The notes beneath the pieces are model-generated. The model saw only the letters and a list, made by a program, of their open reading frames with translations, was not told the DNA's origin and did no database searches. Positions 34,575 to 48,202 of a DNA stretch of 64,000 nt are shown in pieces (position 1 is the stretch's first letter; each line of letters starts with the position of its first letter). The stretch comes from Absidia repens (Eukaryota; Mucoromycota; Mucoromycetes; Mucorales; Cunninghamellaceae). Both the position numbers and the translations under genes were made by a program. The DNA is taken from positions 930,001-994,000 of the forward strand of contig MCGE01000009.1 of assembly GCA_002105175.1 (NCBI GenBank), given 5' to 3'.

Positions 34575-34885
34575 AAAAAAAAGTAGGCATAGACTATGGC
34601 TAATATTTTGTGATTTTTATTGATGTATAGTAAAATAGATATTATATGGGTAATGGTAAAGGACAAAATATAATTAATATCACGGGAACTAAAGGGGGGG
34701 ATCTATGGCTACTACTATATGTAACGGTAAGTGGATAGCTGAGTTAGTTGGCCGAATGTCAAGGGTCCACCTAGTATTTTTTCAACCAAGTCAAGATGAT
34801 CAAACTGTAAGTGGTTGGTAGAGTCTATAGAAATACAGAATAAAGCAAGTCCGGAGTCAGCAAAAGTCAATAACTTGACCAAAGG
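34575..34885 (+). repeat. Repeat R3, copy 2
   Basis: Second copy of the 32885-33220 element, with the same orientation and block order and no long T-run. Divergence is moderate, with several indels. Confidence 0.75.
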
Positions 34886-35231
34886 ATGAGCCGAGAATAA
34901 ATAAACTAAGTCAAGGAGGAGGTGGGGAGGAGAAGAAAAGAGAGAGGTGTAAATAGGCATAGTCAAAGAATAAAAAAAAAAGCTGGCTAAAACCTTTATA
35001 ATCAATTTCGCGGTTGATAGCTGGGCTGTTTTCTAATGATATCAGATTTCGCAATAACTAGTCTTCAAACCAAAAACCACGGACATAAATAACCACACAT
35101 ACACATACAAAAAACAAAACAAAATCATGCTAAAAAACCACAGGTAAAAAAAACCCCCATATAGAAAAAGTACACATAAAACGAGCATAAGGACATAAAA
35201 GCGTATACATTTTTATTAGATATATTGTAAT
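34886..35231. other. Intergenic, RPT2 3' flank
   Basis: AT-rich sequence without a coding frame. TTTTTATTAG near 35210 reads on the minus strand as an AATAAAAA poly(A) signal for RPT2. Confidence 0.55.
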
Positions 35232-36896
<1,665 letters not shown>

Positions 36897-37105
36897 ATTG
36901 TATTATAATAAATCGTATATGAAAGACAAAGAAAGCTTGCGCGTCAATTGAAATTGGCTTTGGAAGAAAAATAAAAAAAAAATTAGGCAGGTTCAGAGCC
37001 AAAATCCACGTAAGCTTCAAAAAAAAAACTGAGTTTTAAAAATTCCTGGAGCACCTCCCTTCCCCTTCCCCCCCCATTAGAAACCACTTTGGCTATAGAC
37101 ACAAG
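36897..37105. promoter_or_regulatory. Divergent promoter, RPT2 / IES6
   Basis: 209 bp between the start codons. It holds A-runs and a C-rich stretch (CCTTCCCCCCCCATT near 37063-37077). No proteasome-associated control element (GGTGGCAAA) is seen on either strand. Confidence 0.5.
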
Positions 37106-37633
37106 ATGTAAGTAAAGAAAATACGCAAAATTCTTTATATATACTTATGGTTATTTATAGGGCGCCTAAACGAACCAAAAAAGTGGCTATACCAAAGTCA
37201 CCCAATGTCGAGGATTCCAGTGATACAGTTGTTAATGTATTGAATCTCACCATGGCAAACAAGTCCTTCAAGAGCACCAAATACACCACACCAAAGAAAT
37301 GGAAGAACCTGAAACAAATTCTTACCATGGAAAAAGCACAAGAATACAATCTAAATGTACCAACCTGTAAGTTACAGCTATGCTTGTCTCTCTCTTGGTT
37401 TTCTGACTGACCGTTTCTTTTCTATTTGATTAGATCAAAATATTGAGTGTCCACCTTCTATACGGCCTCAAAAGAAGTATTGTGACATTACTGGGTTATC
37501 AGCAAAATATACCGATCCAAAAAGTGGTCTTCGATATCACAACACAGAAATCTATCAATTCATTCGAACACTTGGCGTGCCTAGTATTCAAGCTTACCTT
37601 GGTAGTCGAAATGCAGCAGTGGTATTGAAGTAG
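37106..37633 (+). CDS. IES6: INO80 chromatin-remodelling complex subunit Ies6 (YL1_C domain)
   Basis: Three exons: AT of the start codon at 37106-37107, then 37161-37366 and 37434-37633, for 135 residues. Splicing joins AT to G and makes ATGGCGCCTAAACG (MAPKRTKK). The donor is a perfect GTAAGT and the acceptor is TTTATAG. A second in-frame ATG at 37147 inside the intron would give MVIYRAPKR if unspliced. The basic N-terminus precedes SFKSTKYTTPKKWKNLKQIL and the YL1_C zinc-free fold CDITGLSAKYTDPKSGLRYH, both diagnostic of Ies6. Ies6 pairs with Arp5 in INO80. It is divergent from RPT2. Confidence 0.9.
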
Positions 37634-38614
37634 TACCAGTACAGTTTAATATTAGATAGTCCCCGTCTCTCTCCCCTCCTTTTTTAATACTAATCATCAT
37701 TATAATTATCATTATCCATTGTAGATATATATATATATATATTCCCCTATTTTATTGTTTGTTATTATTATCATTGATCCTCAAATTTATAATAAAAAGA
37801 AATTCACTTATTATTGTATATGATTGTTGTTGATTCTATGATTTGATTCTATGTGATGTATCCATGCGACTACTTACCGTCAAGCTTTAGTTGCTGTCAT
37901 AGATTGAAAGATGTATAGAGGTGTTATCATGATATTACCTGGGGGCCAGCATTGTATTTTTCACTCACGTTGATTAAAAATCTCAGGACAGGGGCATTAC
38001 TATGATTTTTTTAATAACGACCTGGCGATGACTATGTACTAAAATAATCTTTCCAAAAAAAGATAACAATAAATCTATTATCTTCTGTAAAAGGTACCGA
38101 AGTAGATCCTATTTGTAGTGAAAAACTACTCGATTTTTTTCCTACTGACAATAGAGTCCATTTCTTTAATTTATTTATAGTAATCAAATGAATCCATTAA
38201 TAGAGCGATAATGAAGAAAAAGGAAATCGAGACTGTAGAATCAAGTCCGCTTTGTGACAGTAAATGGTTGCACACGTCCATTTGGCGCAGAAGGTCAACT
38301 ATTTTTCAATGTATATTGTTCCAGGCAGAGATTCAATTGTTAATTACATATGGTTTGAATTATTTTCTATTGGTAAGAGACATACAAACAGTCTAAGTCA
38401 GTATGTAGAGTCTTTTTTATTTGACGTTACATTACTTCCTTGAGGCACATAAAGAAGTAATTTGGGTTCTCAGCTGTCGGTCGGGCTTCCAATTTTATTT
38501 CTCTTTCCCAAAAAAATTGGTCCCCTCCCTTTTTGTCACTTCTTTTTTTATTTCTTTATTATTTTTAATATATTCATACCTCATACCGCATACTTCATAT
38601 TTTATACATCACAT
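37634..38614. other. Intergenic, no gene seen
   Basis: IES6 3' flank with (TA)n at about 37726-37742 and AATAAAAAG near 37790, then the promoter of the membrane-protein gene. A 61-residue frame at 38211 is not supported. Confidence 0.55.
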
Positions 38615-39614
38615 ATGTCCTCTTTATCAAACAGTAGGAATTACTATAATACTCCATCAAAAAATACTCACAGTCCAGGTAATAGACCAAAATGGGCGCG
38701 GTTTTATTTGTTGCTTTATTTAACACCTTCTCTTTTTCGAAATAGCGCCTTCTTATGAATCTTCAAGGGTCCATTCTGAATCTAGACATCATTCTCGATT
38801 AGCCGCTGTAGATAGCTCTACTCTGCTTGCTTCTCAAAACACACATGACTATAGACGAGACGACTACCACTCGGACGATCCATACGCACCGCGTCGACCA
38901 GAACAATGGCACGATCCTCAGGACAGCTCCGGACCACTGTTACAAGACGATACTGTGATGGACATGCATGACTTCAACTCACCTATGAACAAGGAAGCAT
39001 CGGCTATCGGCAAAAACAATAACAAGAATTATGGGAACGACAAGAAACGAATCTGTTTTGGACTGGGGCGTAAAAAGGTGGTGGCGATTGGATTTGCATT
39101 TTTAGCTCTTGTGGTGCTTGTGTGGTATTTTGTTTGGCCCCGTGCATTCGAGATGGATATTACTGGAACTCAAGTTTACGGCAACACAAGTTATGCATTT
39201 CAATCAAACGATAATGGTGTGGCCACTGGGTTTCAGGCTGTTTGGAATGTTTCTATGCAAGCTGACAACAAAGCGAACTGGGTGCCAACTCATGTACAAC
39301 GATTGGACCTCATCATATACGATCACAACACGGGTGGTAAGATCGCAAACGCTACTACCGGATCCTTTGTCTTGGGCGCAAAAGAAAAACGACCCATCTT
39401 TTTTGCCGCCACGATCGACTTTAGAGAACGAAAACCCGGTGATCAAACGTTACAAGACCTGACCCAAGCTTGCGCTATCGCTCCTGCGTCCGGCTCAAAA
39501 GTACCCCAATCTTCCCTCAATCTCTTATTCGAACTCACCTATCATATTTCTGGCCTGATTTGGACCTATCAAACTCAACAAACCGATGCCTCCTTCCTGT
39601 GCCCTATGATTTAG
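38615..39614 (+). CDS. Single-pass membrane protein, LEA2-like extracytoplasmic domain
   Basis: Exons 38615-38678 and 38746-39614 give 310 residues. The cytosolic N-terminus (about 1-132) is polar and rich in Ser, His, Arg and Asp. One transmembrane helix lies at about 133-153 (VVAIGFAFLALVVLVWYFVW). A beta-rich region follows, resembling LEA2/Ndr1-like domains: MDITGTQVYGNTSYAF, then FQAVWNVSMQADNKANWVPT and an Asn-glycosylatable segment. The layout matches fungal type II proteins of unknown role at the plasma or vacuolar membrane. The LEA2 assignment is by pattern only and moderately sure. The gene itself is well supported by the clean intron and continuous frame. Confidence 0.82.
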
Positions 39615-40123
39615 TTTATAGTTGTTGCTTAGATTAGATTGTTTTGTTTATTTTTAATAATAAAAAAGCTTAATTTATCTTTATCTCTTTGTATGAATTT
39701 TATTGTCTATCTGTTTATCTTGCTGAATGGTCTGAATTTTTTTTTTATGAAATATAGGGTTTTGCTCTGAAGAGGTGTGTGGGACAAGTCCGAAAGCTAT
39801 ATTTTGATGAAAACAACCAATCATGAGTAAGATCAAACATAATCCGTATCAATCCGACAGTTACCATAAGGGTCTTTACGCTTTCAACATATGATGATGG
39901 GATCGATGGGATCGATTGGTAGGCGTTTGGGGTAAATGTCTATAAAACGCTAGTATAGAAAATTGTTATCATGGGCAAAAAAGTTATAAAAAGCAGGTGC
40001 CAAGTGGAATCAAAAAAATCATTTTCGCTTTTTCTTTCGCTTCCCTATCCTTTTTTTTTATTTTTTTTATTTTTTATTCGACACTAGCAATTTATATTTA
40101 TTCACTTTACTCACACACTCAAC
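39615..40123. other. Intergenic, no gene seen
   Basis: 3' flank with AATAATAAAAAAGC near 39655, then the arrestin promoter with a T-rich stretch at 40050-40076. Confidence 0.55.
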
Positions 40124-41647
40124 ATGGTGCACGGCTTTACAAAGACAGTTGATTTGAAGATTAACGTTACTTCGGACGAAATCTACTTTTACGGCCAACC
40201 TGAGGAATCTGCTGGGAAACTCTTACAAGGCACTGTCAACTTGACTCTGACGGAAGCTATCAAAGTGAAACGTCTTACTTTGGACTTTAAAGGAAAAATG
40301 AAAGTACAATGGACTGAAGGTAAGTTTTTCCCTTTTTGTCCCATATTGAAAGGATATTAACGTTTTAATATTCTTTTCTTCTTTGAAAAAGTAGGACCTT
40401 TGAATGTAGGATCGCAACATACTCACAAACAAGAACGAAGCATTATTCAACATGAATGGACTCTTTTAGCGGCTCAAAGCAACAAACGGTCGCATGTTAT
40501 TCCAGCAGGTCAACACTCTTTTGACTTCAGCTTAAGCTTACCAGGTGATCTCCCACCTTCATTGGAAGCAGACATGGGCAAGGTGTGTTACCAACTGACC
40601 GCCAATCTCGAACGATCAGGGGGCTTTTTATTGCACAACACGATTCAACGCAAAAAACCCATCCGAGTAGTGCGCACTGTACAACCTTCTGAATTCGATC
40701 TGATCCAATCACTTGAAATCCACAACACTTGGTCCGAAAAAATGGTGTACGACATCTCCTTACCTTCCAAATTATATGCTCACAACGCCACTATCCCGGT
40801 CTCCTTCAGTATCTTACCTATTGCTAACAAATTGAAGGTGCATTCCATCATGGCCACGTTGAAAGAGTGCTGCACTTATCACGCCAACGGCAAACGCAAA
40901 ACGGATTCTCGTATTATCAAGGTCAGTCGACAAGAAAATCCATTCAGTGCGGCGGTCATTCACCATGGTGATGGTAGGCCTTCTGCTCCATGGTCTCGGG
41001 TGCTGGAGGTGCAAGTCCCTGCTCGGTCGCCTATGATCTTTTGTGATGCCAATAGCGAAATGATCCGTATTCGCCACAAGCTCAAGTTTGTCATCTCCAT
41101 TGTGAATGCTGACGGTCATTGGTCTGAACTTCGTGCTACTTTGCCTATTGTCATCATGGATTCCTTTGGGCCTACTATCTCTGCTGCCGATGCTGAAGCT
41201 TCAACATTACCAACTTATGACGAAAGCTGGCGTTCATTACCCTATGATCGTCAATTGTGGGAATCATTGCGTGCTAATGATCATACCGGTCCTGGTGCTG
41301 GTGTTGCTGGTGGTTCGTCGCCGTCATTGGTGGATTCTCGTCAACCGGTCACCATCTCAAGTTATACCCGCACAATGACCCTGACTTCTTCCATGGTGCC
41401 CAGTAGCCGACCTGCTTTAGAACATTCTGCATCATCATCATCAGCAATGGAGTCCGATATGGAAACGGATGAAACAGTGACACCGCAAAATGAAGCGAAC
41501 GAGGAAACTTGGTGGCATGGTGTAGATTTGTCGCGTGTACCATCATATCATTCAATGGCTGATGTGGATCCTACTGTCCCTGTTTGCACTCAATTACCTC
41601 CTGCTTATGACCCTATTTGGCAACGATGCTTTGGTACTACTGTATAG
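40124..41647 (+). CDS. Alpha-arrestin (arrestin-related trafficking adaptor)
   Basis: Two exons (40124-40319, 40395-41647) give 482 residues. The arrestin_N domain begins VDLKINVTSDEIYFYG and includes GTVNLTLTEAIKVKRLTLDFKG. Arrestin_C follows from about SEKMVYDISLPSKLYA, with IPVSFSILPIANKLKVHSI and IRHKLKFVISIV. The C-terminal tail is Ser/Thr-rich and holds PY-type motifs, LPTYDESW and PPAY near residue 467. Such motifs recruit Rsp5/Nedd4 ubiquitin ligases. Family members link the ligase to membrane transporters and trigger their endocytosis. Targets here are unknown. Confidence 0.92.
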
Positions 41648-42693
41648 ATTTAGATTTTTTTATATATCCTTGCTTCCATTCCTCCATTACTACTAGTTTA
41701 GTCATTCATTATTCATTTTGTTTCACCTTTGCTACTTTATATACCACATCATCATCATTTTTATTTATATATTTATTTTTTTTTAATAAAAACAAAACAA
41801 AAAACTTTTTACATATGACTCGACTTCCTTTCTTTGTTACTCTGCTTCCTAGGAATTAAAATGATTACTATGATGATTTCAAATTCAGTGTCAATTTCCC
41901 AGTTTTTCAGGTCCAATGGAGTTTTTTTTTTTTTTTTTTTTTTTTGGTTGTTTGAAAAAAAAAAGTTGTGTGTCATTTTTTAACCAAAACTAGTAGTAAA
42001 ATGATCATTTTGTACTTGTATTATTAACATTCGTGTGAAACATCACGGTAAGATGGGCATCACAATGTATACAACGAGCCATGGCTAGTGCCTTAAAAGT
42101 GGAAAGCGTGGAAAAAGTGGGTGAAACACATTCGATCGCCGCTAGTTTTTAAAGTTCTAAGATATCGATAGAATGGGGATGTTAGATCCCTTCCCCGGAG
42201 GTGATGATAGTGAGAAGGTAGATCAAATGTCCGCACTTTCAGGGAAACTATAACTCCAATACCACCATTCTCTCATTCACTTCCATCCTTAAAGGTGTTT
42301 TTAGTAATGTAAATTTGCATGAATCCCACCTCTTTTTTATCGCACTTTGATACATTTTCTCATTGTCTTTATATTCCCTTTTCTTTAAAAAATCAGCGTC
42401 AAGGAAAGTATCATGTTTTGTGTGAAAAAAACGAAATAAATTAACTTTGCTATCCTCAGACCAGTTCCGAGCAACAATTCGAATTTTTTTTATAAGGCAA
42501 TTGTAGCCCGCACACCATACAAAATCTCTTTAGCCCTGACGGACTTGGAATTGGTTTTATTTTCCCTTTTTTTATACCTTCCATCTTCCATTTTCATTTT
42601 TCTCCTCTTCTTTCTGGTCTCAATCTTTTTCTTTTTATTATTCACATACATCAGCACATATTTTTTTTTATTGATTACATTTACACTTTACGT
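41648..42693. other. Intergenic, bZIP promoter region
   Basis: Arrestin 3' flank (TTTTAATAAAAAC near 41783) with a 23-nt T-run at about 41923-41945. About 700 bp of pyrimidine-rich upstream DNA then precedes the bZIP ATG. No coding frame is supported. Confidence 0.55.
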
Positions 42694-43753
42694 ATGAACC
42701 AAACTCAATACATTCAATCCAGTCATGATGACTTCGCCAAAGAACACGCTGGTCAGCCTGTCAAACGAAAGTGGAATGATTCCTTTTTGCTTTTGGAGCA
42801 CGCCGAGTCAACGGAAGACGACGGTCATATTATGAAAGTACCCAGTAAGTATGTCTTTTTTTTTTTTTAAAAAAAAAGGAAGTACGGTACATGGTATTTT
42901 GATACAGAACATTATACTTATTCCCTTTTACTATTTTGTGTCTGCTTATAGATACAAGCTCCTCAGTTAGTAGCAGCAGCGATGATACCGACGGAACCAA
43001 GATTGATATCGAGGTAATACTTCGCTTCTTGAAAAAAAAAAGATAAGGGGTTTCTTATCATATATGCTTACTTTTTCATTTCATTGATAGGAAGAAGATG
43101 AAGATATCAAGGTCAAACGCAAGGCACAAAACCGTGCTGCCCAGCGTGCATTTCGTGAACGAAAGGAACGATATGTCAAGGATCTGGAAATTAAGATTAA
43201 GCAAGTACAAGACAACCATGTATTTACCACCAATCAGCTGTTCCAGGAAAATCATCATCTGCGGTCCATCATCTGTCGTTTGGAAGCTGAGAACTCTGCA
43301 TTAAAGGGTGTGATCCCATTGGCTACTACCTCTACAAACAACGACAGTGGCAATAATACCGGCAGCAACAATGATCTTTTTGCATCTTTGGGTCTTCTCT
43401 CTCCTGAACATCAATTACCTAGTCTCAGTCTGCCTTCTCTTCCGCCAATCTCATTGCCTCCTCCTCCTTCAGTGGGAATGCCTGATACACTCGGTTTCCA
43501 TCGAATTCAACCTGGTCCTACCACCCCCTCTATCTCCATCAAACATTCTCATCATAAACCTTTGGCTTCTAAGCCCCCTGTGCCCATTTTACCTCAACAA
43601 CCTCAACCTACACAACCAATCATCACTGCAAAATCATCATCCCCTTTACCAACCAACAACAAAAAAGGATCTCGATCGTCATCAAAGTCCGGTATTGCTG
43701 CGAATGCGACCCACCAGCCATCACCATCTACGCTACTACCACCATCACAACAA

Positions 43754-43792
<39 letters not shown>

Positions 43793-44833
43793 TCTCAGAC
43801 TCAGTCTCAGACTCAGCAATCACAACAACAAGAATTCACCTTTTCTATCTCTACTCCTGCAACATTACGTGCTGATACATCTGGAAAAAACAATCAGATG
43901 GATCCAATTGAACTGATTCCTCTCTATCATCCTGATCACCATGGCCAACGCACATCTCTTGATCAGCAACAAAACAAAGCAGCACACTTATCACCCACCA
44001 ACAAATCACCTTCCGCGATTATTGTGCGAAACGACGACGATGATGATTATGACAATGCGATCAATGACAATGGAGAACAAATAGATGAATCAACAAACGC
44101 AGTAGCTCTTGGTTCGTTTTTGGATGGTTACGATGCATTTGAACGACTTTATGTCCATCAAGATCATTCTCTGTTTGATGATAATGGGTTATCGTTAACC
44201 ATGATGCAATCCCGTCGAAACTCAACCACTGAAACACCACCGCAGCAGCAACAAGATACCGTGGTCGATCAAGTAGAAACGATACCTTTGAACAATGAAG
44301 AAGAAAAAACAGCACCATTATCAGCACTTGCAGAGACCAAGACATCAAAGAAAGAAACTACCAAGTCATCAGCAACAATCACCACCACTACTTTAGCTGA
44401 TGAAGAAGAATCTCTCACGATGATGATGCTCAAGGACAAGAAGATGGAAGCGATGATCAAGAATCAAAAGGCCACCTCGGGATCAGCGGATAGTCTGATG
44501 ATGATGAACATGGGTAATGATTTGGTGGATCTTTCGTCTTCGCAACGCAACCAACACCCTCGTCATACTCAGCAACAACATCAACATGCACCTTTACAAC
44601 CTCATGGGCAACCACCACAACATGGAAGCTTGGGCACGACCGCTGTGATGCAAGATGATGAAAAGACACCTATCTGGCAAAAGATTACGGAGCATGCACA
44701 GAACAACAAATTCAGTGTCGATCATTTGGTGGAGGCTGTACGCAACACAACAACTTCCAAACGCAAAAACAAACTCTTGGTGGATGAATGGGAATTGGAA
44801 GCAATGGTCCATGATTTGAATTATTATCTTTAG
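42694..44833 (+). CDS. Pap1/Yap-type bZIP transcription factor
   Basis: Exons 42694-42844, 42952-43013 and 43091-44833 give 651 residues. The acidic stretch SSSDDTDG...EEDEDIK precedes the basic region KRKAQNRAAQRAFRERKER (about 80-98). This has the N-x-A-A-Q-x-x-F-R pattern that separates the fungal Pap1/Yap group from Gcn4/AP-1. A leucine-zipper coiled coil runs through NQLFQENHHLRSIICRLEAENSAL. A long low-complexity region (Ser, Pro, Gln; polyQ at about 43748-43795) follows, then a more conserved C-terminal helix region (IWQKITEHAQNNKFSVDHLVEA). No cysteine-rich redox domain like that of Yap1 is seen. Family roles include oxidative, metal and drug stress. Confidence 0.93.
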
Positions 44834-45133
44834 TTAGTTACAATCCCTTCTCATGCCCGCCTTGTAGTTTTACCTTATATATTCTGTCATTATTATTATT
44901 ATTATTATTATTACTATTATTCTGTCTTATTTTGATATCTATTGTACATATACACATTTTTTCATATTTTATTAAACGCATTCCACTTTCTATTTTTACT
45001 ACTTGATGGGACCTGATCTGTTAAAATGAGCGGTGATTAAAATGTTGGGGGAGGGGGCGATGAAAGACTAGAACCGATGGGCTTCGCTTTTTTTTTTTGT
45101 TTTACTCTATACTTTGATGAATTAGTCTCAACA
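44834..45133. other. Intergenic, no gene seen
   Basis: bZIP 3' flank with an ATT triplet run at 44889-44912, then the promoter of the carotenoid-oxygenase-like gene. An in-frame ATG at 45077 would add a hydrophobic stretch and is less likely the start than 45134. Confidence 0.55.
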
Positions 45134-47566
45134 ATGGCGACAACAACAAACGACCATACTACTGACGTGGAGAAATTTACGCAGAAATCAGAGGATGACA
45201 GCTATTCGACCCAGGACAACAACTTGAACAAAGTGGAAGATACGGACATTAGCGGCGACGACAACGACGGCGCTGACTCTCAAGATAACGATAATGACAA
45301 GGATGCGCTTACTCAAGCAAGTCATGACCATCCTCTTCAAGATTCTCCTTCACTTAATTTTAGCCCAGATATTCAAGATCAATCGGACAGGAGTCTTTTG
45401 GATGCTCATGGAAGTCCCAACATTTCACGATCTCCTTCTGTTATCAATTCGCCAGTGTCAACGCCAACCGAACAAGAAGCCATGGATTTGTCGCATGTCA
45501 AGGTAAAGTATACGGGATACTCCTTTTTACCAATAAACCAATAAATTGTAATAACGACAGACTTATATATTCATAGGGTATGGTCAATGCTAGTGATCAT
45601 ACGGAAACGGTGATGCTTTCCATAACTGGTCAACTTCCTGAATGGCTTATCACTGAACATTACACTGTGGGACCTGGTACCTATGATATCAAGTATACTC
45701 GGAAAATTGAAGTGGATGGTTATTTACAAAGTGCTACCGGTACATTTACCTTTGGCCATTTGTTTGATGGGTAAGTCAATACATCCTACAAATCGCCCTT
45801 CCTTTCACTATACTAAACTCCACTTTGCTCGAGTTTTTTAGACTTCCTCTTGTGAATCGATTTGATTTCAATGGGCAACAAAACACCATCAGCTATCGCA
45901 GTCGATTGACCAGTCGACGGATGATTGAAAAGATCCGTGATCATCATGGCTATGCACCTTGTCATCCTGCTGGACTCTTCAACACCCATGCCAATCAAAC
46001 CGTCTTGATCAAGTTTATGAAGGCTGCACCTAAGCCGTCCAAGCCCGATGGTGAACCTTGTGGCGCTCGCATTTTGACATCTATTCCTGGAGTGGATGGT
46101 CGTTTGTTTTGTCAAAATATGGCAAATCATGTAAGCAATTCCCGTTCCCTTCCCTATGAAATCCTCTTCGTTTTTTTTATTCCTACTAATCACCTCCCTA
46201 CTACTTTCCCTCCTACACGTATAGATTCAAGAATTGGATGCTTTTGATTTGAAACCCTCTCGATTAATTACTTGGGACGAAGTCAATCCAGCCTTCCGAG
46301 GCTACAGCTCATGCCCCAATGGTCATTATGATCCAGCCACTGGCGAATACATCAACTTCACAATGGAAATCGGTTATCGAACAACACGCTATCACTTTTT
46401 CTCAACAACGGAACAAAATACCCGTGGATCGGTTATTGCTACTGTCGACAACACACCCACTGGTTACGTGAACAGCTTTGCAGTGACGAAAAATTATATC
46501 ATCTTGGTCATCTTCCCCATGTTGGCCCATTCAAGCGCTGTCAAGTTTGCATGGAACGAAAGTATTATGGATTCATTCTCCTATTACCCAGCCGAACCAA
46601 CCCTGTTTTATGTCATCTCCAGAGAAAAGGGTCAAGTCATTGCCAACTATCGCGCTCCTTCATGTTTTGGGTAAGTCCATTTGTAGATCAAAAAAAAAAA
46701 AAAGGTGGGGGACGGAGAGAAGAAGGTTGCAACAACGGTATCTTTACTCACTTTTGTACTTATATATATTGACATTTAGACTTAATCACGCAAACGCATT
46801 TGAAGATGACGAGAATGGACAACTTTTTGTGGATATTGTGACTTACAAGGATGATACAATCACAACGCACTTGACAACCGACCGACTACGTGACTCGACC
46901 TCCACATCACCTTTACCAGCTTCGGATGTTCGAAGGTATCTTTTACACAATCTCGGTGCGGCTGAAACCACCTACACAAGCAATCAATCGTATGTCCCAT
47001 CTATGAACAGCATCACTTCATCCATGGCGTCGTTATGGAGCTATGCCCGTGGTGGAAGCAACACTACAACAGCAACCGCTGGAAGCGATATCGAACTATC
47101 CACCGATGAAAACGGATGGTACAACTGGATGCCGTTGGCAACATACACCACACTTGGACAAGATCTTGAATTACCAACGCTTCATCCTTCCTACAAAATG
47201 AAGAAATATACCTATCTTTATGGACTTGGGGTGAAGACGGATAGCGGTGAGCAAGGCCGAACGAATTACTGGAACAGCATTGTCAAACTCAATGTCAGCA
47301 CACGAACCCAAGTAGCCCAGTGGCATGATCTCGGCTGCTACCCAAGCGAAGCAATCTTTATTCCCCGTGACGGTGGTGCTGGTGACGATGCAACGGACAT
47401 CAAAGAAGACGATGGGGTGCTTGTCAGTGTTGTATTGGATGTCATTCGACATACCTCTTTTGTTTTGGTGTTGAATGCTGGCACTTTGGAGGAAGTCGCA
47501 CGCGCCGATGTGGGCATGGTGATTCCTTTAAGCTTTGGTCGTGGCTCCTTCAAACGACGACAATGA
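45134..47566 (+). CDS. Carotenoid-cleavage-oxygenase-fold protein lacking the iron-binding histidines
   Basis: Exons 45134-45502, 45577-45770, 45842-46130, 46225-46670 and 46780-47566 give 694 residues. Exon 1 encodes a 123-residue acidic, Asp/Ser-rich extension. The rest aligns along its length with BCO/RPE65-type enzymes: GHYDPATGEYINF, SFAVTKNYIILV, NAFEDDENGQLFVDIV, KKYTYLYGLG, CYPSEAIFIPR, DDGVLVSVVLD, FVLVLNAGTLEEVARADV. The enzymes hold Fe2+ by four histidines. Here those positions read Asn316 (CPNGHYDP against TAHPHYDP), Asn367 (YVNSF against YYHSF), Asn435 (LNHANAFED against YHQINAFED) and Gly686/Arg687 (SFGRGSF against GFHGTF). Second-shell glutamates in LELPTL and YPSEA remain. Mucorales use active relatives to make trisporic acid. 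This one is probably not an iron oxygenase. The start at MATTTND is preferred over an upstream ATG at 45077. Confidence 0.9.
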
Positions 47567-48202
47567 TCATCTCATGCTTCCTCTCCCCCCCACCTTCTAG
47601 CTTGGTTTTCTTTTCTTTGTTTTTTAGTTTATTGATAGTTCTATGTATTTTATAGTGTAGCATTCTTTTAGTTTAGTTATCATGATTTACTTTATATATA
47701 TTTTTTTATGAACACTGATGAAAAAGGAAATAAAAGATCACGCTAGTTTTTTTTTTTTTTTTTTTTTTTTTTGAACCCAATGAATGACTGACTCTTCGAC
47801 TATGAAAAACATGAATAACATATTGGCGACTACCAGTTCGAAAAATACTAGATCCAAGAGGCACAAATTTTCTTATTGATTCAAGTCTATATTAAACCCC
47901 TTTGAAATATCTTCCAATGCGCTTCAATTTTACTATTTTTATGCGCTCATCACCGACTTGTTTTTTGCTTTGTTTTTGTTTTTATGTATTGTTCGCCGAG
48001 TCTTTAAAACCACCCTTGAAACTCCTCAGTGTATAATATGTAGTGCACAGTAAGTTGTAGGAATATAGAGCTCGACGTTGGTCCAAGTCGCCTCATGCTT
48101 AGCCATCGAGTCTTTTTGCACACATACATCAGCTTTTTTTTTTTTTTCTACACGCACATGCACTATCCTCTTTTTATGATGAACAAAAAAAATCGCTCAC
48201 AG
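47567..48202. other. Intergenic, no gene seen
   Basis: 3' flank with AAATAAAAG near 47727 and a T-run at about 47747-47772. No coding frame is seen. Confidence 0.55.

Noticed and set aside
37147..37160. ATG at 37147 as the main start of IES6
   Set aside because: It lies inside a sequence with consensus donor and acceptor. The spliced MAPKRTKK start fits better, though the unspliced form is kept as an alternative in the findings.
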